Origin: JBFMCT01 sp046565765
GTDB taxonomy: Bacteria; Actinomycetota; Acidimicrobiia; Acidimicrobiales; AC-14
Assembly (NCBI GenBank): GCA_046565765.1
Contig: JBKHXX010000024.1
Coordinates: 1 to 46,946 of the forward strand
Length of the DNA: 46,946 bases
Reading direction: 5' to 3'
Shown: in pieces, positions 15,735-23,076 of the stretch
Layout of the letters: the number at the start of each line of letters is the position of its first letter
Position numbering within the stretch: the stretch's first letter is position 1
Program-made: the position numbers and the translations under genes
The notes under the pieces: model-generated
What the model was told of the DNA's origin: nothing
Seen by the model: the letters and a program-made list of their open reading frames with translations, nothing else
Databases searched by the model: none

Positions 15735-17276
15735 TCACTCCCACTCGATGGTGCCGGGGGGCTTGGCGGTGATGTCCAGCGCCACCCGGTTCACGCCCGG
15801 CACCTCGTTGATGATGCGGCTGGAGAGGCGGTCGAGCAGCTCGTAGGGGAGGCGGGCCCAGTCCGCGGTCATGGCGTCGTCGCTGGTGACGGCCCGGACC
15901 ACGACCGGGTAGGCGTAGGTGCGCTCGTCGCCCATGACCCCCACCGTGCGCACGCCGATCAGCACCGCGAACGCCTGCCACAGCTCCATGTGGAGGCCCT
16001 CCCGCTTGACCTCCTCGACCACGATGGCGTCGGCCCGGCGCAGGATGTCGAGCCGCTCGGGCGTGACCGTACCCACGATGCGCACGGCCAGGCCGGGGCC
16101 GGGGAAGGGCTGGCGCCACACGATGTCCTCGGGCAGGCCCAGCTCCTCGCCCACCGCCCGCACCTCGTCCTTGAACAGGTTGCGGAGGGGCTCGACCAGC
16201 TCGAACTCCATGTCGTCGGGCAGGCCGCCCACGTTGTGGTGGGACTTGATGCGGGCCGCGTCCTTGGTGCCCGACTCGATGACGTCGGGGTAGAGCGTGC
16301 CCTGCACGAGGAAGCGGGCGTCCTGGTGGTCGCGGGCGACCTCCTCGAAGACCCGGATGAACGTCTCGCCGATGATCTTTCGCTTGCGCTCGGGGTCGTC
16401 GACCCCGTCGAGGGCCTCGAGGAACCGGTCGGCCGCCTTGACGTGGACGAGGTCGACGCCGAACTGCCGGCCGAACGCCTCCTCGACCTGCTCCGCCTCG
16501 CCCGCCCGCATGAGGCCGGTGTCGACGAAGACGCAGGTCAGCTGGTCACCGATCGCCTTGTGGACGAGGGCCGCCGCGACCGACGAGTCCACCCCGCCCG
16601 ACAGGCCGCAGATCACCTTCTCCTGCCCCACCGTGGCCTGGACCGCCTCGACCGCCTGCTCGATGATCGACGTCATCGTCCAGCGGGGGCGGCAGCCGCA
16701 CACCTCGTAGAGGAAGTGCTTCAGCATCTCCTGGCCGCGGGGCGTGTGCGCCACCTCGGGATGGAACTGCACGCCGTAGATGCGCCGCTCCCGGTCCTCC
16801 AGGGCCGCCACCGGCGCCGCCGCGGTGCGGGCCACCACGTCGAAGCCTGGAGGGGCGGCGGTGATGGAGTCGGCGTGGCTCATCCACACGTCCTGCTGGT
16901 CGGGCAGCTCGGTGAACAGCGGGGAGGGGCCCACCACCTCGAGGGCGGTGCGGCCGTACTCGCCGATGCCGGTGCGGGCCACCTCGCCGCCCAGCTGGCG
17001 GGCCAGGAGCTGGGCCCCGTAGCAGATGCCCAGCACCGGCACGCCGGCGTCGTAGATCGACGGGTCGATGGTGGGCGCGCCCTCCACGTTGACCGACTTC
17101 GGGCCGCCGCTGAAGATGATCCCGGCCGGGCGCCGGGCGAGGAGGTCGGCCACCGGCGTGGTGCGGGGGACGATCTCGCTGTAGACGTGCGCCTCGCGCA
17201 CCCTGCGGGCGATCAGCTGCGCGTACTGCGCGCCGAAGTCGACGACGAGGACTGTCTCCTGATCCTGCGGCCCCAT
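15735..17276 (-). CDS. guaA: GMP synthase (glutamine-hydrolysing)
   Basis: GuaA turns XMP into GMP with ATP and ammonia from glutamine. The glutaminase half has VLVVDFGAQYAQLIARRVRE at the start, GICYGAQL with nucleophile Cys85, and the YGVQFHPEV histidine motif. The synthetase half has the P-loop VICGLSGGVDSSVAA, then HHNVGGLPDDM and FPGPGLAVR, and the dimer tail NRVALDITAKPPGTIEWE that ends every GuaA. The length of 513 residues is normal. It starts at ATG 17274-17276 and stands near guaB3 on the same strand, separated by one plus-strand secreted-protein gene. Confidence 0.98.
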   Translation of the reverse strand: MGPQDQETVLVVDFGAQYAQLIARRVREAHVYSEIVPRTTPVADLLARRPAGIIFSGGPKSVNVEGAPTIDPSIYDAGVPVLGICYGAQLLARQLGGEVARTGIGEYGRTALEVVGPSPLFTELPDQQDVWMSHADSITAAPPGFDVVARTAAAPVAALEDRERRIYGVQFHPEVAHTPRGQEMLKHFLYEVCGCRPRWTMTSIIEQAVEAVQATVGQEKVICGLSGGVDSSVAAALVHKAIGDQLTCVFVDTGLMRAGEAEQVEEAFGRQFGVDLVHVKAADRFLEALDGVDDPERKRKIIGETFIRVFEEVARDHQDARFLVQGTLYPDVIESGTKDAARIKSHHNVGGLPDDMEFELVEPLRNLFKDEVRAVGEELGLPEDIVWRQPFPGPGLAVRIVGTVTPERLDILRRADAIVVEEVKREGLHMELWQAFAVLIGVRTVGVMGDERTYAYPVVVRAVTSDDAMTADWARLPYELLDRLSSRIINEVPGVNRVALDITAKPPGTIEWE

Positions 17277-17360
17277 TGGGGGAGTCTACGCCGGGCGCCG
17301 GCCTTCCCACGGGACCGCGGGCGAAGCCGAGACTGGAGCGCTAGCGTCCGCCGGTCGAGC

Positions 17361-17366
17361 GGGAGG
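17361..17366 (+). promoter_or_regulatory. Shine-Dalgarno site that places the start of the secreted protein
   Basis: GGGAGG lies 5 and 8 bases before two adjacent GTG codons (17372 and 17375) but overlaps the earlier GTG at 17366, so the true start is probably 17372 or 17375. Confidence 0.55.
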
Positions 17367-17374
17367 TGGGCGTG

Positions 17375-17941
17375 GTGCCCCGAGTGGTGGCAGCTGTGGG
17401 AGTGGTGCTGGCGGTCCTGGCCAGCGGGGTGGGGCCGGCGCAGGCCCAGATCTCGAGAGACGAATGCCAATCCGGGCCGCCGGTGGTCGACGTGTTCTAC
17501 CTGTACACCGACGACCAGATCCTCGACTCGGACGGCGACGTCGTCGGGCTGTCGTCGGGCATCGGTCGGTTCACGATGTACCAGGTGGGACCGGACACGT
17601 TCTGCGCCATCTCGTTCGTGGCCGGGCCGTTCACCACGTTCGCCGGTCCGAGCCCGGCCGGGACGGGGACGGTACCCGCCGGCCTGCAGGGCTACATGGT
17701 CGGCGAGAACGTCCTCCTGTTCACCGGCGAGTTCGCACCGACCCTGCCGACGCGCGGGTTCGTGGGCGAGTTCGACGCCAACTGCAACCAGCTCGAGTGC
17801 GAGACGCCCATCCGGTTCGGCCGCCACTACGTCGAGACCGCGGGCCCTCCCCAGGTCCTCGGCTTCCGCTTCGCCCACTACACGAGCTGCGGCGTCTGGA
17901 TCCAGACCGAGTCGTCGGACGTGGGCGACATCGCCTGCTGA
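17375..17941 (+). CDS. Secreted protein of unknown function, cysteine-containing
   Basis: About 188 residues with a clear signal peptide: VPRVVAAVGVVLAVLASGVG then a PAQAQ cleavage region. The mature part has six cysteines and is rich in aromatic and acidic residues (VDVFYLYTDDQILDSDGDVV), suggesting a small disulfide-stabilised extracellular beta protein. I do not recognise a family. A ribosome site GGGAGG (17361-17366) favours GTG 17372 or 17375 over GTG 17366. It lies between guaA and guaB3 on the opposite strand and looks like a lineage-specific insertion into a nucleotide-synthesis block; no functional link to the neighbours is evident. Confidence 0.72.
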   Translation: MPRVVAAVGVVLAVLASGVGPAQAQISRDECQSGPPVVDVFYLYTDDQILDSDGDVVGLSSGIGRFTMYQVGPDTFCAISFVAGPFTTFAGPSPAGTGTVPAGLQGYMVGENVLLFTGEFAPTLPTRGFVGEFDANCNQLECETPIRFGRHYVETAGPPQVLGFRFAHYTSCGVWIQTESSDVGDIAC

Positions 17942-17953
17942 GCGGCTGCTCAG
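17938..17953. terminator. Short hairpin between convergent genes
   Basis: CTGAGC (17938-17943), loop GGCT and GCTCAG (17948-17953) form a perfect six-pair stem at the stop of the secreted protein gene, three bases before the guaB3 stop. It is a weak bidirectional terminator candidate without a T run. Confidence 0.4.
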
Positions 17954-17956
17954 CGG

Positions 17957-19123
17957 CTAGCGGGCCCCCATCCCCACGCCCTGCGAACGCTGGAGGGTCT
18001 TGCCCTCGGTCTGGAGGGCGGGGGCGACCATGACCTCGGCCTTCTGGAACTCCTTCACCGAGGCGTAGCCGCAGGTGGCCAGGGACGTGCGCAGGGCGCC
18101 GCACAGGTTGAGGCGACCGTCGTTCTCGTGGGCGGGGCCGACGAGGATCTCCTGCAGGCTCCCCCGGATGGTGGTCTTGACCCGCGCGCCGCGGGGCAGG
18201 CTCGGGTGGAAGGTGGCCATGCCCCAGTGGCACCCCCGGCCCGGGGCCTCCTCGGCGGCGGCCAGGGGTGAGCCGATCATCACCGCGTCGGCCCCGCAGG
18301 CGACGGCCTTGGCGATGTCCCCGCCCGTGCTCATCCCGCCGTCGGCGATGACCTGCACGTACACGCCGGTCTCGTCGAGGTGGCGCATGCGCGCCCCGGC
18401 CGCGTCGGCGATGGCGGTGGCCTGGGGCACGCCCACCCCCAGCACGGCCCGGGTGGTGCAGGCCTGGCCCGGTCCCACACCGACGAGCACGCCCACCGCA
18501 CCCGTGCGCATGAGGTGCAGGGCGGCGTGGTAGCTGGCGCAGCCGCCCACGATGACGGGGATCTCGAACTCGCGGATGAACCGCTTGAGGTTGAGGGGCT
18601 CGACCGTCTTGGACACGTGGTCGGCGGAGACCACCGTGCCCTGGATGACCAGCAGGTCGAGCTCGGCCTCGAGGATGAACTTGGAGAACTGCTCGGTACG
18701 CTGGGGGGTCACGGACGCGCACGACACGACGCCGGCGTCCTTGATCTCCCGGATGCGCCGCCCGATCAGCTCCTCCTTGATGGGCTCGGAGTAGATCTCC
18801 TGCATGCGCAACGTGGCCTTGTCGGCGGGTAGCTCGGAGATCTCCTCGAACAGCGACTCAGGATCGTCGTACCGGGTCCACAACCCCTCGAGGTTGAGCA
18901 CGCCGACGCCCCCCAGCTTGCCCATCTGGATGGCGGTGGCGGGGCTCATCACCCCGTCCATGGCGGCGCCCATCACGGGCAGCTCGAAGGTGAAGGCGTC
19001 GATCTCCCAGGAGATGTCGACGTCCTCGGGGTCACGCGTCCGCCGGCTGGGGACGATGGCGATGTCGTCGAAGCCGTACGCCCGCCGTCCTGACTTGCCG
19101 ATCCCGATCTCGACCTCTGCCAC
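17957..19123 (-). CDS. guaB3: GuaB3 family IMP dehydrogenase-related protein
   Basis: The 388-residue protein is a TIM-barrel enzyme of the IMP dehydrogenase/GMP reductase superfamily. It has the opening YGFDDIAIVPSRRTRDPEDV, the phosphate-binding VIADGGMSTGGDIAKAVACG, and the catalytic-loop cysteine C222 in GPGQACTTRAVLGVG. It lacks the CBS domains found in true GuaB and has the length of the GuaB3 group known in actinomycetes and cyanobacteria. It acts in guanine nucleotide synthesis, fitting the nearby guaA. The start is GTG 19121-19123, with AAAGGGG about 10 bases upstream on the reverse strand. A canonical guaB is not in the window. Which purine nucleotide reaction it catalyses in this organism is not proven by the sequence. 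Confidence 0.92.
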   Translation of the reverse strand: MAEVEIGIGKSGRRAYGFDDIAIVPSRRTRDPEDVDISWEIDAFTFELPVMGAAMDGVMSPATAIQMGKLGGVGVLNLEGLWTRYDDPESLFEEISELPADKATLRMQEIYSEPIKEELIGRRIREIKDAGVVSCASVTPQRTEQFSKFILEAELDLLVIQGTVVSADHVSKTVEPLNLKRFIREFEIPVIVGGCASYHAALHLMRTGAVGVLVGVGPGQACTTRAVLGVGVPQATAIADAAGARMRHLDETGVYVQVIADGGMSTGGDIAKAVACGADAVMIGSPLAAAEEAPGRGCHWGMATFHPSLPRGARVKTTIRGSLQEILVGPAHENDGRLNLCGALRTSLATCGYASVKEFQKAEVMVAPALQTEGKTLQRSQGVGMGAR

Positions 19124-19192
19124 CCGCGATCACCCCTTTTTCGCTCCAGGCCCACCATACCGGCGGGCCGCGGCCAAGTCGGGAACCGGCTC

Positions 19193-20209
19193 ATGACCAG
19201 CGAACACCTCCGGCGGGCCTGGGCGCGGGCCCAGTTGCTGGACGGGCGGGGCCGGTCCGGCGTGGCCGAGGTGGCCGGCGTGGTGGGCGGCCTGCAGGCC
19301 CAGGACTTCACCGCCGCCGCCCTGTCGATCCGGGCCCGGGGCGGGGCTGGCACGTACGCCGAGGTGGAGGCGGCGGTCACCAGCGGTGACGTCGCCGTGG
19401 CGTGGACCCTGAGGGGCACCCGCCACCTGCACCCTCGCGCCGACCTGGCGTGGCTGGTGCGGCTGCTGGGGCCGATGTTCAACCGGCCCGGATCGGCTCG
19501 GGCCCGCCAGCTCGGCCTCGACGGCCGCACCGGCGACCGGGCGGTGGCGGCGGTGCGGGAGGCGCTGGCCGACGGCCCCCTGGACCGGGCACAGGTGAAG
19601 GGTCTGCTCGCGCCCCTCGGCGTGGACCCGTCCGGGCAGGCGCCCGTCCACGTTCTCGCCCGGGCCGCCCGGGAAGGCGCCCTGTACGTCCTCCCCGGCC
19701 GACCCGAGCGCTACGCCCGCCTCGACCCCGACGACGGTTCGGGCCCGCCCGATCCGGCCGCCGAGCTGGCCCGCCGGCACCTCGCCGCCTTCGGCCCGGC
19801 CGCGCCCGAGGACTTCCGGGCCTGGTCGGGTATGGGCGCGGGCGCGGCAAGGAACGCCTGGGCCGCCATCGAAGGGGAGCTGGCCGGGGTCGGAGACGGC
19901 CGGTGGGTGCTGGCCCAACGGCTCGACCGGGTCCGGGCCGACACCCGGCGGCCGGCGCCGGCCCGCCTCCTGGGCGCCTTCGACACCTTGCTCCTGGGCC
20001 GGGCCGACCGAGCCACCCTCCTTCCGCCCGAGCACGCCCGCAGGGTGAACGCCGGCGGCGGGATGGTCAAGCCGACCGTGGTGGTGGACGGGGCCGTGGT
20101 GGGCACATGGGCGGTGCGGAAGGGGCAGGTGGAGGTCGCCCCGTTCGCCGAGATCGCCGCCGACCTCGGCCCGGAGGTGGCCGCCGTCGAAGCGTTTCTG
20201 GACCCCTGA
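19193..20209 (+). CDS. Winged-helix DNA-binding protein, AlkZ/YcaQ-like DNA glycosylase family
   Basis: The 338-residue protein matches the HTH_42 winged-helix family, which includes glycosylases that remove bulky alkylated bases and unhook interstrand crosslinks (AlkZ of antibiotic producers, AlkX/YcaQ). The catalytic QxQ-type motif is visible as GLQAQDFTAAALSIRARGG with Gln35 and Gln37. The next part, AWTLRGTRHLHPRADLAWL, and the closing VNAGGGMVKPTVVVDG also fit the family. It could act in DNA repair or in self-protection against an alkylating compound; no biosynthetic cluster is seen here. It is divergent from guaB3 with a 69-base gap. Confidence 0.85.
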   Translation: MTSEHLRRAWARAQLLDGRGRSGVAEVAGVVGGLQAQDFTAAALSIRARGGAGTYAEVEAAVTSGDVAVAWTLRGTRHLHPRADLAWLVRLLGPMFNRPGSARARQLGLDGRTGDRAVAAVREALADGPLDRAQVKGLLAPLGVDPSGQAPVHVLARAAREGALYVLPGRPERYARLDPDDGSGPPDPAAELARRHLAAFGPAAPEDFRAWSGMGAGAARNAWAAIEGELAGVGDGRWVLAQRLDRVRADTRRPAPARLLGAFDTLLLGRADRATLLPPEHARRVNAGGGMVKPTVVVDGAVVGTWAVRKGQVEVAPFAEIAADLGPEVAAVEAFLDP

Positions 20210-20227
20210 CCGGTACGATGCCCGGCG

Positions 20228-20548
20228 GTGCGCTCCAAGCCGGCCCGTGACCTGCAAGTCGGCGACACGTTCTTCCGGGGCTACGGCCCCACCGGGCTTC
20301 CGCCCCGTGACCAGATCTTCACGGTGACCCGCGTCCAGTTCGTGCCCATCCGGGACTTCTTCGGCGGCCTGCTCGAAACCATCCAGATGGACGCCCAGAA
20401 CCACCTCCTTGGCGCAGCCAAGCTCACGTTGAGCGCCGACGAGGAGGTGTGGGTGGTCGAGGGGGCCGAGGCGGCGCCGCCCTCCCCCCCGCCACCGTCG
20501 GGCACGCGGTCCCCCGGCGGTCGGTGGGGCCGCCGCCGGCGCTCCTGA
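20228..20548 (+). CDS. Small protein of unknown function
   Basis: The 106-residue protein starts with GTG 18 bases after the glycosylase gene and reads as a likely real product: residues 1-75 are a mixed beta-rich region (DLQVGDTFFRGYGPTGLPPR, FTVTRVQFVPIRDFFGG, LTLSADEEVWVVE) and the end is a Pro/Arg-rich tail that is probably disordered. There is no signal peptide or membrane helix. I do not recognise a family. The close spacing suggests it shares a transcript with the glycosylase gene. It is convergent with the Asp-box protein gene, 12 bases away. Confidence 0.62.
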   Translation: MRSKPARDLQVGDTFFRGYGPTGLPPRDQIFTVTRVQFVPIRDFFGGLLETIQMDAQNHLLGAAKLTLSADEEVWVVEGAEAAPPSPPPPSGTRSPGGRWGRRRRS

Positions 20549-20560
20549 CCGCCGGGCCGG

Positions 20561-22171
20561 TCAGGCCACGGTCTGCGCCGCAGGGACCGAGCGGGCCCGG
20601 CGGGAGATCCCGACGGCGGTGATCATGGCAACCCCCAGGCCCAAGGCGATCCCCGCGCTCAGCAGGACCCAACCGGGCACGTCCGAGTCCCCCTCCACCG
20701 ACACCCCGGGCGGGTCGAGCAGGAGCGACGCGAAGTAGATGTCCTCCGAGTGGTTGGTGGCATTGCCGTTGCGGCTGTCCTGCCAGGCCACGTAGACCGC
20801 GTCGTTGCTCGACGCGATGCCGACGTTGTAGTGGCTGTGGACGTTGTTGGACCACATGCCGATGTGGCGGTCGGACATGCGGTCGCTGATGCGGATGTTG
20901 GGCCCGAAGGTGCGGCCGCCGTCGTTGGAGGAGGCGTAGTACACGTCGGTGAAGCCGCCGGTGTTGAAGGGGGCGGCGAAGGTGGCGGGGAGCTGCTCGG
21001 GCACGGGGCTGTTGCGGAAGTCGTACCAGGCGATGTCCACCCGGCCGTTGGGGGCGATCGAGATCCCCGGGTCGTAGTGCTGGGTGTTCGGTGAGCGGGC
21101 GTCGTCGTTGACCACGACCCGTTCGCCCCACGTCCTCCCGCCGTCGTAGGAGGCCCGCAGCAGGATCTCGTTGTCGTCCTCGTGGTTGGGGCGGGTCTCG
21201 CCGTCGGCGTTGCCGTACCAGACGGCGTAGAGGTTGCCGTTGTTGGGATCGGCGGCGAGCAGCTGCTTGCGGTTGTGGAAGAAGCCGGCCGTGCCTTCGT
21301 CGATCTTGACCGGCGCCGACCACGTCCGGCCCTGGTCGGTCGACTGCCGGTAGAAGATCGACCGGATCGGTGCGGCCGGAGCGGGGGTGCCGGGCGGGGC
21401 CTGGGGCGCGAACCCGGCGCCGGGGTAGATGGCGTGCACCACCCCGTCGGGCCCGACGGCCGGTCGCGGCTGGTAGCCGCCCTGGGGCTCCGCTTCGGCC
21501 AGGTCGGTAGCGTCGCCGAAGCTGCGGCCGCCGTCGGTGGAGGCGGCGATCATCGATCGGGCCTTCTCTCCCGGCGAGCTTTGGATCCACGCCACGTAGA
21601 CGTTCGACGAGTCGCTCGGGTCGACCGCCACCATGGCCCGGCGGTTGTTCACCGACCGCGGGTTCTCGGGCACGGCCCGGTAGACCATCGACGTGGTGAA
21701 CGTTCTCCCGCTGTCGTTGGACTTGGCCAGGAAGACGGGACGGGGCCGGTCCTGGCGGTTGATGTCGGACCGGGCCGGGTCGGCGGCGGTGAAGGCCAGG
21801 TACATGGTGCCGCCTTCGTCGAAGGCGACGGTGAAGTAGGGGCCGTTGATGGCGTAGTCGGAGTTCCAGGTGAAGGGGCGGCTCATCGGGTCGCCGCCCT
21901 CCGTCCAGCTCCGCCCGCCGTTCTGGGAGATGTGGACGTTGATGCCGAAGCCGGCGTAGACGTCCGTCTCGACGATGACCAGCTCGCCCGTCTGGGGGTT
22001 CCGACCGATCACCGGCGACGAGTGGCCTCGCACGTAGGCGGGGTTGTCGGTGACCTGCACGGCGTCGGTCACGACGCCCGGGAACTCCTCCTGTGCGCCC
22101 GCCGGGGCGGTGACGGCAGCCACCCCCGCCAGCACCGCCAGCACCGCCAGCCCGACCCGGCTCCGCGTCAT
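20561..22171 (-). CDS. Secreted, membrane-anchored Asp-box (BNR/sialidase-like) repeat protein
   Basis: The protein of about 536 residues starts with a signal peptide (MTRSRVGLAVLAVLAGVAAV, cleavage near APAGAQ) and ends with a membrane helix (VPGWVLLSAGIALGLGVAMI) and a basic tail, so it is anchored by its C-terminus with the body outside. The body is a beta-propeller carrying at least six Asp-boxes: SQNGGRSW, SNDSGRTF, STDGGRSF, STDQGRTW, SYDGGRTW and SNDGGRTF. These repeats occur in sialidases and in many other surface propellers. I do not see a complete sialidase arginine triad, so enzyme activity is unproven. GGGAGG 6 bases before the ATG at 22169-22171 fixes the start. Confidence 0.88.
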   Translation of the reverse strand: MTRSRVGLAVLAVLAGVAAVTAPAGAQEEFPGVVTDAVQVTDNPAYVRGHSSPVIGRNPQTGELVIVETDVYAGFGINVHISQNGGRSWTEGGDPMSRPFTWNSDYAINGPYFTVAFDEGGTMYLAFTAADPARSDINRQDRPRPVFLAKSNDSGRTFTTSMVYRAVPENPRSVNNRRAMVAVDPSDSSNVYVAWIQSSPGEKARSMIAASTDGGRSFGDATDLAEAEPQGGYQPRPAVGPDGVVHAIYPGAGFAPQAPPGTPAPAAPIRSIFYRQSTDQGRTWSAPVKIDEGTAGFFHNRKQLLAADPNNGNLYAVWYGNADGETRPNHEDDNEILLRASYDGGRTWGERVVVNDDARSPNTQHYDPGISIAPNGRVDIAWYDFRNSPVPEQLPATFAAPFNTGGFTDVYYASSNDGGRTFGPNIRISDRMSDRHIGMWSNNVHSHYNVGIASSNDAVYVAWQDSRNGNATNHSEDIYFASLLLDPPGVSVEGDSDVPGWVLLSAGIALGLGVAMITAVGISRRARSVPAAQTVA

Positions 22172-22241
22172 ACCGCCCTCCCGCCCTGCGACCCGCTGAG
22201 ACCCCATTGTCCCCCCGCCCGGCCGGCCGCGCCACCGCGCC

Positions 22242-22793
22242 TCAGCCCCGCAGCTTGCGCTCCGTCACGTCGGCCAGCAGCTGGAACAGGATGCGGGCGG
22301 TCATGCCCCACACGGTGTCCTCGGGGAGCTCGAAGAAGTGCATGGCCCGGTCGGGCACCGGCACGTCCCACCGCTCCTCCCGGTAGACGGCCATCAGGTC
22401 GGACAGGGCCACGTCGAACACGGCCTCGACCTCGGCGGGGGCCGCTACCAGGCGGGGTCGCCGCCGCAGCAGCCCCACGATCGGGGTGGCCACCGAGCCG
22501 GACGAGGCGCCCACGACGGGGTCGAGCCAGCCGACCACCTCCGCGTCGGCGGGGACGATCCCCACCTCCTCGGCCGCCTCGCGCAGGGCGGCCTCCACCA
22601 TGGACTCACCCGGGTCGACCTTGCCGCCGGGCAGGGCGATCTCCCCGGGATGGGTCGGCAGGGCGACGGCCCGGCGGATGAGCACCACCCGGGCATCGCC
22701 GCACTCCTCGAACAGGGCGAGCAGGGCGGCCGCAGGCGAGATGGCCGGCTCGGACCGGCGGCGGTCGCCCAGCAATTCCCGGACATGGGCCAC
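22242..22793 (-). CDS. NUDIX hydrolase, CoA pyrophosphatase-like
   Basis: The 183-residue protein has the NUDIX box G-x5-E-x7-REAAEEVGI at about residues 57-79. The region before it, VVLIRRAVALPTHPGEIALP, is the extra signature of the NudL/UPF0035 branch that splits coenzyme A or its thioesters into phosphopantetheine and adenosine bisphosphate. The start is GTG 22791-22793, since no start codon is found further upstream before the previous gene's stop. It is the third gene after the GlmS-like and 52-residue genes on the same strand, with a 111-base gap. The substrate is predicted from the family only. Confidence 0.88.
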   Translation of the reverse strand: MAHVRELLGDRRRSEPAISPAAALLALFEECGDARVVLIRRAVALPTHPGEIALPGGKVDPGESMVEAALREAAEEVGIVPADAEVVGWLDPVVGASSGSVATPIVGLLRRRPRLVAAPAEVEAVFDVALSDLMAVYREERWDVPVPDRAMHFFELPEDTVWGMTARILFQLLADVTERKLRG

Positions 22794-22904
22794 CGGCGTG
22801 CGGCGGGACCGGACGGGGAGGTCCTCCCACGGCGGCGGTCCGCCCGGGCGGGCGCCGGGAGGGCGGGGGACGGTCTGGCGGGACGTGGGCGGGTCGCCCC
22901 GGCG

Positions 22905-23063
22905 TCAGGACCCGGCCGGGGACCGGGCGGCCAGCTCTTCCAGGACCTCGCGCATCCCCGCCGTCTTGAGGTTGCTGAGGACCCGGCCGGGAGGCGTCTC
23001 ACCGCGCTCCCACTCCATCCAGGCGCTGAGCAGCTTCTGCGGGTCGGGGGGCGGTCGGTCCAT
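22905..23063 (-). CDS. Small 52-residue protein downstream of the GlmS-like gene
   Basis: A short frame of 52 residues, MDRPPPDPQKLLSAWMEWER then GETPPGRVLSNLKTAGMREV and LEELAARSPAGS, starts 13 bases after the stop of the 1137-residue GlmS-like gene. The composition is normal for a soluble helical protein and not that of a shadow frame. I do not know its role; it may be a small accessory factor co-transcribed with the GlmS-like enzyme. The ATG is at 23061-23063. Confidence 0.65.
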   Translation of the reverse strand: MDRPPPDPQKLLSAWMEWERGETPPGRVLSNLKTAGMREVLEELAARSPAGS

Positions 23064-23076
23064 GGGAAGGACGAGG

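Noticed and set aside
22172..22207. Longer N-terminus of the Asp-box protein
   Set aside because: The extra 12 residues would precede a good signal peptide, and a strong ribosome site sits just before the internal ATG at 22169-22171.
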